A program made the position numbers and the translations under genes. 24,930 bases of DNA from Saccoglossus kowalevskii (taxonomy: Eukaryota > Hemichordata > Enteropneusta > Harrimaniidae), in assembly GCF_000003605.2 (NCBI RefSeq), contig NW_003155242.1, positions 225,775 to 250,704 of the forward strand, read 5' to 3'. Shown piece by piece: positions 10,186 through 20,262 of the stretch; position 1 is the stretch's first letter; every line of letters starts with the position of its first letter. The notes under the pieces are model-generated. The model saw nothing but the letters and a program-made list of their open reading frames with translations. It did no database searches and was not told the DNA's origin.

Positions 10186-11238
10186 GAATGTTTTGGTGGT
10201 TTTATATTTTATTTACCTACTTGTAGTTGAGGGTGTTACAATCCCTACAGACTTAAGCTCATCTGTCAATCAGGTGTTTATTCCATTTATCATTTCTATC
10301 AGAGAATGACCTTTATTGTGTTTTCAAAACAGTTTATTTACAATCAGTAAATGATCTAAACATGTCATACAAATGTCCTCAACAAATGATACCTCAACAT
10401 CATCATGTCAGTATCTCAACATAGTAAAATCTCTTCTCAACATTGTGGTACTTTCAACACGTCATGTTGCTACATATGAAAACAATCTCTCCTCCACAGA
10501 TGGCTCTACAACTTAACTTCGTCACATATCGACATAGATAACTGCATCTTTGAGTGTCATGGTGTTACTGATACTGCTATAAGTATTTTTGATTGATTGA
10601 TTGATTTATTGATATCACATTACAATATATCACACTGAACAATTCTTCGTCAAAATATGGCTTCTCAACTCTATTGTCGTAACACATCATGCCTCAGAAC
10701 TTTTCACGTGAACAATTGCAAACATATCTGTGGAAATACTCAATAAATTTCAATTATTTGCAAGAGAATTCTGACATAGATATTTAAGAAATACAATTAC
10801 TTGCATTTGCTGTATGATACAAATAGTTCATACAACCACAGACTATACAGTCTGTGTTATAACATTTTTAAAAGCATGTAATGAGAAGAGACAAACGATT
10901 GACTTTAATGAAATCAACACATTCATAAAATATTAGACATTCACATGTAACTAGCTGTGAATTCCTTCCATTCCACACGTACAGTTCTCTCTCTTAGCCT
11001 TAGATATCAAGCACCGGTCACTGCTGATTTCTTTATTTTTTATAAAAATCCTATTTCATGTTTCATTATTGGTTCTTCATTGAAGTCAGCATTTTTTTCT
11101 GAACACTATGCCGGGGTTTGTATAGAAAAAAAACTTTTTGTTACCATTGGTGATACTCTGTATTTGTTAAAACTGATCAGTGTTTAAAATTTGTCAAAAT
11201 GGTTTACCAGACAACAGGACAGGTGACTTTAAAATCTT
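10186..11238. other. AT-rich stretch with no recognisable gene
   Basis: It contains a (GATT)n-like run near 10590-10610 and a stretch of CAACA-rich sequence at 10378-10460. No supported gene was seen. Confidence 0.5.
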
Positions 11239-11705
11239 GCCAGCCCTACTAAAAATTTACTAGCCCTGTTTACGTTTTCAATATTTTATTTTACTTTCAA
11301 TCGTTTTACTATATTTCATTCAATCAGTGTCACTGCAGTGACTTTAATTCAAGTAAGAAAAATCTGATTCATAATCAACTTTGAACTCTCACATATTGTG
11401 AGAGTTCACTGAAATCACGCATAGTGTGAGAGTTCACTGAAATAACACATAGTGTGAGAGTTCACTGAAATCAGGCATAGTGTGAGTGTTTTCTAAATCA
11501 CGCATTGTACGTGGATTGTTGTTCATACGTGTTTTACATGTTCCATGTGTCAAAACGGCCATATCAGACCCCTAGGTACATACCGCGTACATAAATTTGA
11601 CAACAATCATACATCTGTAGACATTTTGTGATGAGTAATATTATTTTCTCAAAAAAAATCGACCCGACCACAGGGCTAGTAACTTGAAATTTTCGTCAGC
11701 CCGAC
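11239..11705. repeat. Inverted-repeat-bounded segment (GCCAGCCCTACT...ACTAGCCCTGT arms)
   Basis: The left arm at 11239-11269 (GCCAGCCCTACTAAAAATTT, then ACTAGCCCTGT) resembles the reverse complement of 11670-11705, which reads GGGCTGACGAAAATTTCAAG then TTACTAGCCCTGT. The arms differ by several substitutions and a gap of about 5 bases. Inside lie a hairpin and a 28-bp tandem repeat. It may be an old transposable element. Confidence 0.4.
11383..11508 (+). repeat. 28-bp tandem repeat, about 4 copies, headed by a perfect 11-bp hairpin
   Basis: The unit GTGAGAGTTCACTGAAATCA followed by CGCATAGT starts at 11398, 11426, 11454 and 11482, at a constant 28-bp spacing; the last copy is diverged. Just before it, GAACTCTCACA (11383-11393) and TGTGAGAGTTC (11397-11407) form a perfect hairpin with a TAT loop, whose right arm is part of the first repeat copy. 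Confidence 0.9.
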
Positions 11706-11786
11706 TGATTAGTTACCCGTGCCGGGCTTATGGGCGGGCAGTAATGAACTGATCATAATCTATTGACTGTTCCAGGTTTGATAAGA

Positions 11787-11833
11787 GGGCGCAAGCCCAG
11801 GGTATGAGGGCGCTGCGCCCCTGTTCCCCTGTC
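11787..11833. other. GC-rich island with a GGGCGCTGCGCCC hairpin
   Basis: A short GC-rich patch, GAGGGCGCAAGCCC then GAGGGCGCTGCGCCCCTG, contrasts with its AT-rich surroundings. It contains an almost perfect palindrome near 11808-11820. It may be a fragment of a transposable element or a protein-binding site. Confidence 0.35.
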
Positions 11834-11961
11834 TGTCAAAACCTCTGCTGTGTACATATATTATAAACCTTGTAATTGTTGATTTTGTGTTCACAAGCGA
11901 TACGGTATTTTTTTCTCATATGAATTTTACTCATTTTGTAATTTTTTTTATCATTTCTTTG

Positions 11962-12020
11962 TTAATTTTGGACTAAATAGACAGAATCTTTCATTGGTCA
12001 AAAGCCTTGATCAAAATATT
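11962..12020 (+). mobile_element. Possible fragment of the GCGCCAAA MITE family
   Basis: TTAATTTTGGACTAAATAGA followed shortly by TTGATCAAAATATTT resembles the interior block of the copy at 5749-5993 (CTAATTTTGAACCAAACAGG ... TTTGATCAAAA). Neither terminus is preserved. Confidence 0.35.
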
Positions 12021-12080
12021 TAAAATAAAAATAAAAATATGAATGTTTATTTCGTGGAAGGCGACAAAAGTCAACTTTAA

Positions 12081-12723
12081 TGGATTAAAGAAGCCCAGAG
12101 AAATGCTTAACAATTTTGTAATCTTGCCAAACTCGTGATATTACATCAGTCATCTGAAATAAATGATTCAGTGCATTGCTTGAGGCAAAGATGTAGAATC
12201 CATAAATGTCTAGATATTAGCAATGGTTATACACATGTATTTGAATTAAATCGTTTGGTAATAATTCATTTCTTAGCAATTACCGAATTCCAGTAATGGC
12301 TCAAATTACTTACGGTTCAGTGATTTATTATATCAGACTGGGTCAGATGTTTTAGTTGTGGGTTTCCAGCTGCTTAGTTCATTGGCTTGTTGTGACATAT
12401 GGCTAATTGGAATCGGGTTACTTTTCTATTCTATTTACACCTCAGCTATGCCTGCCATGTGTACATGTACCCTCTGGTAACTTGATATTGTCAGCCCCAG
12501 AATGTATTGATTATAGATATAGAATGAATGGGCCATATGTCAGATATAAAATTTTTGTTGACTATTAATCTTTTTTTCCATGATTTTTATTTTTAATAAA
12601 ACATTACTTATGTCATTAGTGCCAGTTTGTACTGACAATCAGGGAAAGCATATAGTTTATACCAACATTGTACATTAAATCACTTGCAAGTGAAAAAAGA
12701 TGGCGTCCAGGATGACAACTTAC
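12081..12723. other. AT-rich DNA downstream (minus strand) of the exon at 12724
   Basis: No supported gene. If the exon at 12724-12816 is real, this is its following intron. Confidence 0.45.
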
Positions 12724-12816
12724 CAGGGCCTTGGTCGAAAAATCAAATATGTCACCAGCTTGAGATGCTAATTCTCTCTCTGCCATCCTCGCTCTGGTGA
12801 TTTTATGTGCCAATTT
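12724..12816 (-). CDS. Candidate internal coding exon of an unidentified minus-strand gene
   Basis: The minus strand holds a 31-codon open stretch beginning KLAHKITRAR, continuing MAERELASQA and ending GDIFDFSTKAL, followed at once by GTAAGT (12723-12718), a strong 5' splice site, in phase 0. A CTTTGAAG acceptor candidate lies just upstream, preceded by a pyrimidine-rich stretch (TTTCTCTCTTGCATTTCG). The frame also stays open about 20 codons further upstream (AFRHGQSL), so the true acceptor could lie further out. The peptide is mostly helical, charged and not low in complexity, so it looks like real protein, but I cannot assign a family. The opposite strand has a competing ATGGCG-started frame at 12700-12771. 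Confidence 0.45.
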
Positions 12817-13769
12817 CTTCAAAGATTGGCCATGACGAAATGCAAGAGAGAAATTATAGAAGGTAGTTACAAGGTGGTTTCAGTCTTGAAGCTTTATGCT
12901 TTCCAGCTCTGCAAAACCTCTCAAATAATGTCTAGGAACGAGGATCAGTTATCAACCATGCAAATTTATTCAAAAGAAAGCACAATACTTTCCATTCATT
13001 GGCTAGTTTAAATGATGCATGTTGGAAGCTCTCTAAAAATGTGACACTGTTTATGATGATTACATTTTTTCAGTCAACTGATTTACGGTGACAACTGATC
13101 GCAATTGTGCAAGTGTTGTTTGAAAGGTTTTGCATACGCAAAGTGTACATTGTAAGCTGAATTTCACAAATTTAGTTGCCTGAAATGATGATTGGAGTTT
13201 ATAACATGTATAGATCCAGAGCACAGGGACAAATTATACTAATTAATAATATTCATTTAGCAAGAAGTCAGTTCAGCATATTTTGTATGAATAAAGTCAG
13301 CTCATTCAAATTTAAATGATTTCCTTAGTTATTTTCACATTCACTAATGGCCACAGATTTGGAGCGTTGTCGTTATGTGAATGTAGGTAAATGGGCATTC
13401 ATGCTTAGACTAAAAATAAGAAGATTGGGAATAGTCTTTGCATTATCCATGCGGTAATAACCTGACCTGACCTGCTTGTTCAGCGACTGATGCATTATGG
13501 GTATAATTGATCTGCGTGACAGCGCTGTCTGGAGCTATACAATACCTCTTGCACTGTGTTAGGGTTATTCATGTTTTTGATGAAAGGATGTTATTTTAAT
13601 TAAAAATCCTTCTCCCGCTGGAGCCTGTCCGAATTTCAAGCAGAGCACACCTTTGCTAAAAATAGACAGTGTCCAGTTTACAAGGTCCCATCTATTAGCA
13701 GTTTAAAAGTAGGTTTATCTGCGTAACAAAGTAGGAAGTGTTTACAATTGTACAAGAAGTCATTATTAT
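12817..13769. other. AT-rich DNA with no firmly supported gene
   Basis: A possible 30-bp plus-strand micro-exon at 13357-13386, flanked by CCACAG and GTAAAT, is the only splice-like signal of note. Confidence 0.45.
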
Positions 13770-14061
13770 GTCAACAGTGTATGGATTGGTGGACATCACT
13801 CATGCTCTTTTGTGGCTGCATGCTTTACCTGGTTGCCACTGCAACTCCACATGTGTGATTGTCAACAGTGTATAGATGGGTAGACTACACTCGTGTCTCT
13901 TTGTGGCTTAATTGCATGCACTCACCTGGTCATCTTTCCCACACCATATGTCCAATTGTTAACAGTGTATAGATGTAGATGGGTAGACATCTCTAGTGTC
14001 CCTTTGTGGCTGGCTGCATGCACTGACCTGGTCACCTCTGCAAACTCCACATGTCCTAGTT
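13770..14061 (+). repeat. Tandem repeat, about 91-104-bp unit, three copies
   Basis: Units start at 13770, 13861 and 13958. Each carries the ordered blocks GTCAACAGTGTAT, TGGGTAGAC (or similar), TTTGTGGCT, TGCATGC, CACCTGGT and CTCCACATGT. The third unit carries a small extra GATGTA insertion. Divergence between units is moderate. Confidence 0.85.
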
Positions 14062-15330
14062 TTCACTTTGAATGGTTTGCGATGAACACTATTTCGATAG
14101 TTTCATACATTTCGTAGTTGGGGAGGCTACACTAAAATTGGCACTGAAGCTTAATGTGAAAACTGACCAATGAAATAAATTCATTACATTCCTTCCTTTA
14201 TCACATCGATGCTGTATACCGCTTTAAAAATATGGGTTACTAGTGAAAAAATGTGGAATTTTTTCAATGATATTTGGTGAAGGAAAGGTTCTAATAAATA
14301 AAAAAAGCAAATGAACAATTGGGGATGGGGGCTGCCCACACTTGTTTCCATGGAAATAATATTATTGCGGTTTCCCTATATGAAAAAAATGGATAAAAAT
14401 ATACATATTTCATGTTGATAACTAAAATACTATTTTAGGTTTTTCAAGTTTAGCCAGCCAGTCACAAAAATTTGCATATTTTTGGGAGGGTGTGGTCATT
14501 ATTGCCAAAAGCACATCTACTTGTGCCAAGGTGTTAGCATATCAAATATGAATAAAATCGACACGGTGGTGGTAGAGATAGCAGCAAATAACTGCATTGA
14601 TCTAATTTGCATATTTTTGGGAGTGCTTGGTTTCTGTGACAAAAATGTAGCAGCATACAGAGTAACTTTCATGACATGTTGTAGTAGTATGAATTGGGTT
14701 TCCTTTACAAGAAATCACAGAGTATCTTTCATGACGGGTTTAGGCCCCATGAATGTCATAAAATTATTAAATTTAAAACATTTCTGGCTTACAGCTATTC
14801 AAAACAAGTACTTGTACTCAATTTAAATTGTAAATATCCATTTCCTTTTTCTGAAATCCCATTACAGTATATTGATTTCATATCATAAATATTGATGCAA
14901 ATATGTTCCCCTGGCAACATATTAATGATATACATCAATACAAGCCGGTAGGCTGGTTGGCGATTCGCTCAAAAACAAGCTACCAATGTATATGTTTTTG
15001 GCTGTTTCCCTGGGTGTGACATAAACGTGAAGCTAAAGACGGTTTATAACTAAATGGGCCCGTATACGAAGTTCGTAAAAACCATTCAGTCTTTAGAAGT
15101 CACTTAGTCTATTACTAGAACGTATTCTGCTATTACATTTATTATTTCCAACCGTTTTGCGATATTATTTTCTAGAATGAAGTCAGCATTCACAGTTCAT
15201 TCAAAGTTCAAAGTTGCGTTGGGATTACGTTGATACAGTGTAACAATTTCAGCGCCGGTGATATCTTACCAGTTCGCAACCTAGCCAAAATAAAAAGCAT
15301 GGTAATTTGAACACTGCTATTACAAAACTG
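14062..15330. other. AT-rich DNA with small local duplications
   Basis: TTTGCATATTTTTGGGAG occurs near 14471 and 14608. CAGAGTAACTTTCATGAC near 14659 recurs as CAGAGTATCTTTCATGAC near 14717. No supported gene is seen; the 114-codon frame at 14482-14826 starts at a TTG and is spanned by these duplications. Confidence 0.5.
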
Positions 15331-15376
15331 GTAGGAGGTAATACATTTGGGGCGAAAGTATTCAAAAATCAGTTTT
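15331..15376 (+). repeat. First copy of a local 45-bp duplication
   Basis: GTAGGAGGTAATACATTTGG and the following TCAAAAATCAGTTTT match 15637-15680 with few differences. The second copy abuts the hairpin-headed element at 15684, whereas this copy continues into unrelated sequence. Confidence 0.75.
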
Positions 15377-15636
15377 GAGATGTTGCAATGGCAGTGGTGG
15401 GCCAGGATTTTTTTCCAATTAGTGACTGTATGACCTACCTGTGAAGTATGAACAAAATCAGCTGAGCCGAAAAAATCACAGAGAAGTTAAAAGCCGTTGC
15501 TGGTGAAAAGTTACCCCAACTTTGGGGTTAAATTTCTCGGTAATGAAAAAAGATATCAAAAATTCAAATAGGAACTTTGTGCCCACACTCAAGCTGAGTA
15601 GAATGAGCTATGTCTGAAGTTTTTTATCCTAAATTT

Positions 15637-15680
15637 GTAGGAGGAGATACATTTGGCGCGAAGCTATCCAAAAATCAGTT
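15637..15680 (+). repeat. Second copy of a local 45-bp duplication, next to a transposon
   Basis: GTAGGAGGAGATACATTTGG with CCAAAAATCAGTTTT matches 15331-15376. The similarity stops where the element at 15684 begins. Confidence 0.75.
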
Positions 15681-15683
15681 TTT

Positions 15684-16132
15684 AGCTTCGCTGTCGACTT
15701 TGTCGAGCGGAGCTTATCATATGAGTGATTGTCCGCCGCCATCGTCGTCCATGTCAATATTTTACTTTTTCGACTTCTTCTTGAAAACTACAAGCCTGAA
15801 TGCTTTGATACTTGATGTATATGATGTATATTGGGTAGACCTCTCTCAGATTTGTTCATTTTGTGATGATATCTTTAATTCTCTAATTTTTGTGAATATT
15901 TTTGTCATTTTTGGTAAAAAGTGGTATTTTCGACTTCTTGTTAAAAACCGCAAGTGCAATTGCTTTGATAATACATATATACATGTACATATAGATAACT
16001 CAGATTTGTTTATTTCATGACGATTTTATAATTTTGATGTATTTTTTGTTATTTTTGGTAAAAGTGATATTTTCTTCAATTCTTTAATGTGCATTGCTAA
16101 CAGCGGTGCTATCTCAGCGGATAGGCTGCTTG
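15684..16132 (+). mobile_element. AGCTC-hairpin dispersed element, copy 1
   Basis: This 449-bp element is collinear with the copy at 18585-18999. It opens with a hairpin (AGCTTCGCTGTCGAC - TTT - GTCGAGCGGAGCT). It carries shared blocks such as CTTCTTGAAAACTACAAG, CTCTCAGATTTGTTCATTTT and CGACTTCTTGTTAAAA, and it closes with GCTATCTCAGC...GGCTGCTTG. It is flanked on the left by TTTTT and on the right by TTGTT. There are no long terminal inverted repeats and no transposase, so it is non-autonomous. The head hairpin and the CTTCTTGAAAACTAC-type interior recall a very common element class of molluscs and other marine animals; that link is from memory. Overlapping open frames are translations of the element. 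Confidence 0.75.
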
Positions 16133-18494
16133 TTGTTGAGTATGGAGTCAGTCACATGTGAATGATGAAACATAAATATTTTTTGCTGAAAAAATCAAAG
16201 AAATTTATTTATTGCATTAAAAGTTGTAAAAATGTGTTTTCTAGTTTATGGTATTGAATTTCAATTGTATCGGGAACATGTATTATCCGCATATTATGTG
16301 CACATCCAATCCTCATTAAACAATATTAAAAATATATTCATATCAAATGTTAAAAGTCACTGTCATCAATCAATACAAATATGATGTATTACCATGAAAT
16401 TCATATTGTCTCTAAAAAAAAGACGTACATGTATCTCGAGAAACATTTGCTTTATATTACTAGAGCTAATGAATATTCATGCAAGGTATTACCATAAATT
16501 AATTACTATCGGGTATCAATATTTTTCCTTCAATTTTAAGACCATATTTTTGATACATCAGAAAAACAAGAAATGCTGAACATTGTCCATATATTACCAA
16601 ATCGTCTTCAGATTTTTAGTAAATTTAAAAAAAAAAATAATAAATTTACTACAATTACTGGTATGAAGAGTGTTTATGTTGATGGTTGGGCAGGGTATTG
16701 TGAAAACATTTGCTGGCGACTTTGCTTGAACAGTACCTTGAATATAGTATCTTGTGCGTTTTCTGGAACGCTTTCACTGTGTTTCATGCATTGCATCATG
16801 GGAAAAGGTCGACATCTGATCGTAGACCTTTACATGACTCAATCGAAGATTGATTGACTTTCTGGGTGTGTTTTATCAGGTATCAAACTTGAGTATGTGC
16901 ACATGTTAATCTTATTATATTATTATTATTTTACCGATAAAAAAACATGAAACAAAAATAAGCTCATTGCAGTATCAATGAATTACATATTATGTATGTG
17001 GGTTGCAAGTGGACAGAAAAATAAATGGGCATAATTTGAACTTAGTCCCATACTGACATTAAAAAAAGGAACTGTTCCTTATATTAGCAAATTATTCCCA
17101 TTTAAGATTCTTGGTTGAATAAGGGTAATAAGAATTGTATTTCTAACATCACTGGTATGTTTTGAGGTTTCATATATTGATCAACCAATATACGATAAAT
17201 AAATTGATGTGTTCTAGTAAAGTAAAAAAAATAGACAACATAAATTTCAATAAAGATGACAAATTTTAACATCAAAAAGACGTTGAAAACTGCATTTGTA
17301 TACCGGTAATATGACATATTGAGTGAATGAATGAAATGACTCCACTTCTATGTTGGCTGAACTGACGGTTCATTGCATTTTTTTTTTGCCATTCTGCGCA
17401 AAATGTTGAAACTATGTCAACCCCGGAAGTTCGAAAGTCGCATGTCAAATCAAACAGACTGCTCTGTATTCAAGGTATTGAGAATTGGATATTTACACCA
17501 AGCTTGAAAAAAACTTTGGATATGTTGTGCCTTATTATAAATATTTATATAGGGTCTTGCATCTTCCATAACAGAGTAGATGCTTTTGTAATGTTCAGAA
17601 AGCCAGGACTTGAGTGTATCATCAATTTGTTATTTGTCGTCTCACATTTGTGGTTGTTAACTCAGGTTACCAGATGAGTGGGTCTCCAGAAGCAGACAAC
17701 TTGATTTTTCATTAATTTCAAGGTGAAAGTTAAATGAAGCAAAATAAAATTAGTCTTTTCTTTATCTCCATGGTAACAATCACAATTGTAATGTAATAGA
17801 CTTAACCATAAGCACAATATGCATATTTTAAAACCATTGCAATATATTGTGTATTTTGATTGATAAATTATGTTCAATACACAATCAAAGAAAAGCTGTT
17901 GGTTTATTGAAATAGTTTTAATGTTAATTTGTTCTAAAGTAAATTTACTTTGGTGCTTTGTAACTAGGTTACTGAAGGACCAGTACGTGTAAGGAATTAC
18001 AATTTTGAATACAGCACAATGTATGTTATGTTTCTATGAATAGAATCCAGGCTTAGGAATCTTTGCTGTTGAGTGTTCTATCATAGGACCTTCTTGAGGG
18101 CTTACAAAGACTTTTCCACTTATTTTCAAACTATCTGCCTTTACTCACTCAACACTTTGTCAAGATCCGTGACTGATTGTTGTTTATGTTTTTGCTACAC
18201 ACTATGAAAGTGAAAAAGTGTAGTTGAGTCGCAGATTTTGATATGTTGTGAATAACCTGTCACATCATCTGGTTTGTTGTAAGGTTTTTTTTTTTTTTTT
18301 TTGTTTAACAGGAGCATACTAATACATAAACACATAGGCATGGCATTTATGTTTCTACATGTACAACTTTGAGATTAAATTAGGATTTCACAAAAGAATT
18401 TTGCGATTCAGTGAAAATTTCTCTGATGTGCTATGGTATAAAGTCCTAAAGGCATAAATATTTCCAGCAGTGAAAATTATGGTTTATATAATAT
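16133..18494. other. AT-rich intron-like or intergenic DNA
   Basis: No gene is firmly supported. An ATG-started frame at 17414 (MSTPEVRKSHVKSNRLLCIQ, followed by a GTATTG donor-like string) sits beside a CCGGAAGT ETS-type site and is the only stretch with some coding look. A run of 18 T lies at 18285-18302 inside this interval. Confidence 0.45.
18285..18302. repeat. Poly-T run (18 T)
   Basis: An uninterrupted homopolymer. It could be the tail of a minus-strand retroposed sequence, but no SINE or LINE body is recognised beside it. Confidence 0.9.
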
Positions 18495-19116
18495 TCAGTT
18501 GAAATTATTAGTTGAAGATTATTTTCGCTATTTTTTGCTGATGAAATGTTTCAATGAAAATAAAATCCAGTGAATATACTTTTTAGCTCTGCTTACCGTA
18601 GTCGAGCGAAGCTTACAGTATTATATTTACAGATTATCTGTCATCGTCAACTTTCAACTTTTTCAACTGCTTCTTGAAAACTACAAGTCAGATTGCTATA
18701 ATACTTGGTGTACAAGTACATTGTATATGTAGCATGGGGAGATCTCTCAGTTTTGTTCATTTCATGGTGATATATTTAATTCTCTAATTTTGATGAATAT
18801 TTGTCATTTTTGGTAAAAAGTGATATTTTCAACTTCTTGTTAAAACCGCAAGTCCAATTGCTTTGATATTATACATATAGGTACATTTGTACTACAGGTG
18901 GATCTCTCTCAGATTTGTTCATTTTGTGATGATATCTTCAATTCTCAATTGAAATGTGCATTGCTAACAGTGGAGCTATCTCAGCCAAAAGGCTGCTTGT
19001 TTTTCTGTATTTTACATTCAACTCATCAAAAATAAGTGAAAATAAACTCCATATAAAACAGGCAAAATGTCTTTTTAAGAAAAATTAAATCTAGCTAAAA
19101 TAAAGTATTTTACAGT
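18495..19116 (+). mobile_element. ACTGTAAAATAC-family MITE, copy 3, interrupted by a nested element
   Basis: The right part (19005-19116) reads CTGTATTTTACATTCAACTC and ends AAAGTATTTTACAGT, collinear with the copy at 20263-20459. The left part (about 18495-18584) contains CAATGAAAATAAAATCC, matching the left half of that copy. Between them lies the 415-bp hairpin-headed element with a 5-bp T duplication. The outer left terminus is diverged, so the start is approximate. Confidence 0.7.
18585..18999 (+). mobile_element. AGCTC-hairpin dispersed element, copy 2, nested in a MITE
   Basis: The element starts AGCTCTGCTTACCG with a matching arm TCGAGCGAAGCT, and ends CAGCCAAAAGGCTGCTTG, itself a small hairpin (CAGCC-AAAA-GGCTG). 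It is flanked by TTTTT on both sides (18580-18584 and 19000-19004). Comparison with the uninterrupted MITE at 20263-20459 shows one run of five T at the same point, so the extra five T are a target-site duplication and the element limits are exact. At 415 bp it is a little shorter than copy 1. Confidence 0.85.
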
Positions 19117-19340
19117 ACACTGAAACCTTTGACTTTAAATGTGGTACAGTACCATTTTAATGTTGAACTTGTATGCTATCTTTGTGTTATCATTGTCATC
19201 AATCAAACGTACTAGCAGCAATCTAAGTGATTGATTACCTGGGATACAGGGGTTCAATAGTGTGTGTTTTGTGTTGATGAGAAGACTGCGTAGATCTCAA
19301 AAAAGAAAGACTTTAGCCTGTTTTACATTTAACTTTCTTT

Positions 19341-19814
19341 AGGCCAGCCCTAATTTTTTGTTCGCTTTCATACAGTCAAAATTTCATTCTTTATGCCGGC
19401 CTAAAGCGCCCTCTTCTCATTGGAATCTAGATTTGTTACGTCAAAAGTGTTCAACATGGCGGACCTCACCGTAGTGTTTTTTCTCAGGGTTTTTCTGTAT
19501 TTACATAACAAGATGTAATTGGCATCATCAGAATGGCGTCTTAATCATCTTGGAGTTCTCCCAATTTTGAGTCGTAGATGGCGAGAGTGGAGAGTGGGCA
19601 TAACCAAACAGTTCAATTTGATTTGAAATATGTTTTGTTTTGAAACTAGGCAATATCAACGAGACTTGACACTAGAATTGTACGATAATTTCAGGGAAAT
19701 AGAAACAAAACTGAAAATTTTCTCTTTTGGCCACTACGATTGTTATCAACTATCTGACGCTTATTCGTGCTGTAGTTAGGCAGGCTTAACTAGGAATTAA
19801 ATTAGGACTGGCCT
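19341..19814. repeat. Segment bounded by 16-bp inverted repeats
   Basis: AGGCCAGCCCTAATTT at 19341-19356 and the reverse complement of 19799-19814, AGGCCAGTCCTAATTT, differ at one position. A smaller inverted pair (CTTTAGGCCAGC / GCCGGCCTAAAG) lies at the left end. The 474-bp segment contains the ATGGCGG start-site motif at 19456. It may be a transposable element; there is only one copy here. Confidence 0.45.
19425..19515 (+). promoter_or_regulatory. Possible TATA-less promoter/start site with a TISU/YY1-type CAACATGGCGG motif
   Basis: CAACATGGCGGA at 19452-19463 matches the TISU consensus (SAASATGGCGGC) at 11 of 12 positions; that element combines YY1 binding with translation start in very short leaders. 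A reversed CCAAT box (ATTGG) lies upstream near 19420. The ATG opens a short frame, MADLTVVFFLRVFLYLHNKM, then stop, so a real gene would have to splice within it. Donor candidates such as ACC|GTAGTG are weak. The motif match is visible; function is inferred. Confidence 0.3.
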
Positions 19815-20262
19815 TGGCACCCCTTCCGATATGTTACTTATTTCGACTGTAGTAAATGTTTATCTTCATGTTCACACACAAAATTTAGACAAGCCTAAAA
19901 TTTGGGTAAACATGTGGCCTCCCTTATTTCCCTTTGTGGGCAGGGTGAACTGGGGCAAAGGTCAAAACTTCATTTCAAACAATTATTCTGTTCACTTATC
20001 GCTGTTAAATAGTAATGTTAATTTTGTGAGGGAAAATTGTTGAATACTTTAATTTAAAAACACAGGGTCACTTTTATGAAATTTTGTCCTTACAAAGGCC
20101 ATTAAATCTTCAAAACATTGGTAGCAGTGAAGAAAACAGTTTACAGTATACGTTATATCTGTAAATAAATGCTTTTCATATGTATCATACTATGCAGATT
20201 GGTTTAGTGTGCCTAAATGCTGGGGTACGTTTTGTTTGTGGATGTATTTGTGGATGGCAATT

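Noticed and set aside
12300-12313. Strong GTAAGT donor on the minus strand
   Set aside because: No upstream frame stays open long enough or has an acceptor, so it is an isolated splice-like string.
15062-15076. loxP-like half site (TATACGAAGTT)
   Set aside because: There is only one partial arm with no spacer or inverted partner, so it is best seen as chance.
15610-16020. 136-codon plus-strand frame
   Set aside because: Most of it lies inside the hairpin-headed element, whose second copy does not keep the frame open.
15684-16132. Helitron interpretation of the hairpin-headed element
   Set aside because: Reversed, the hairpin is followed by CTAA, as in a Helitron 3' end. However, neither copy begins with TC at an A|T site, and the 5-bp T duplication does not fit Helitron insertion.
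19831-20043. 70-codon plus-strand frame
   Set aside because: It has no promoter, splice or domain support, and its composition matches translated AT-rich sequence.
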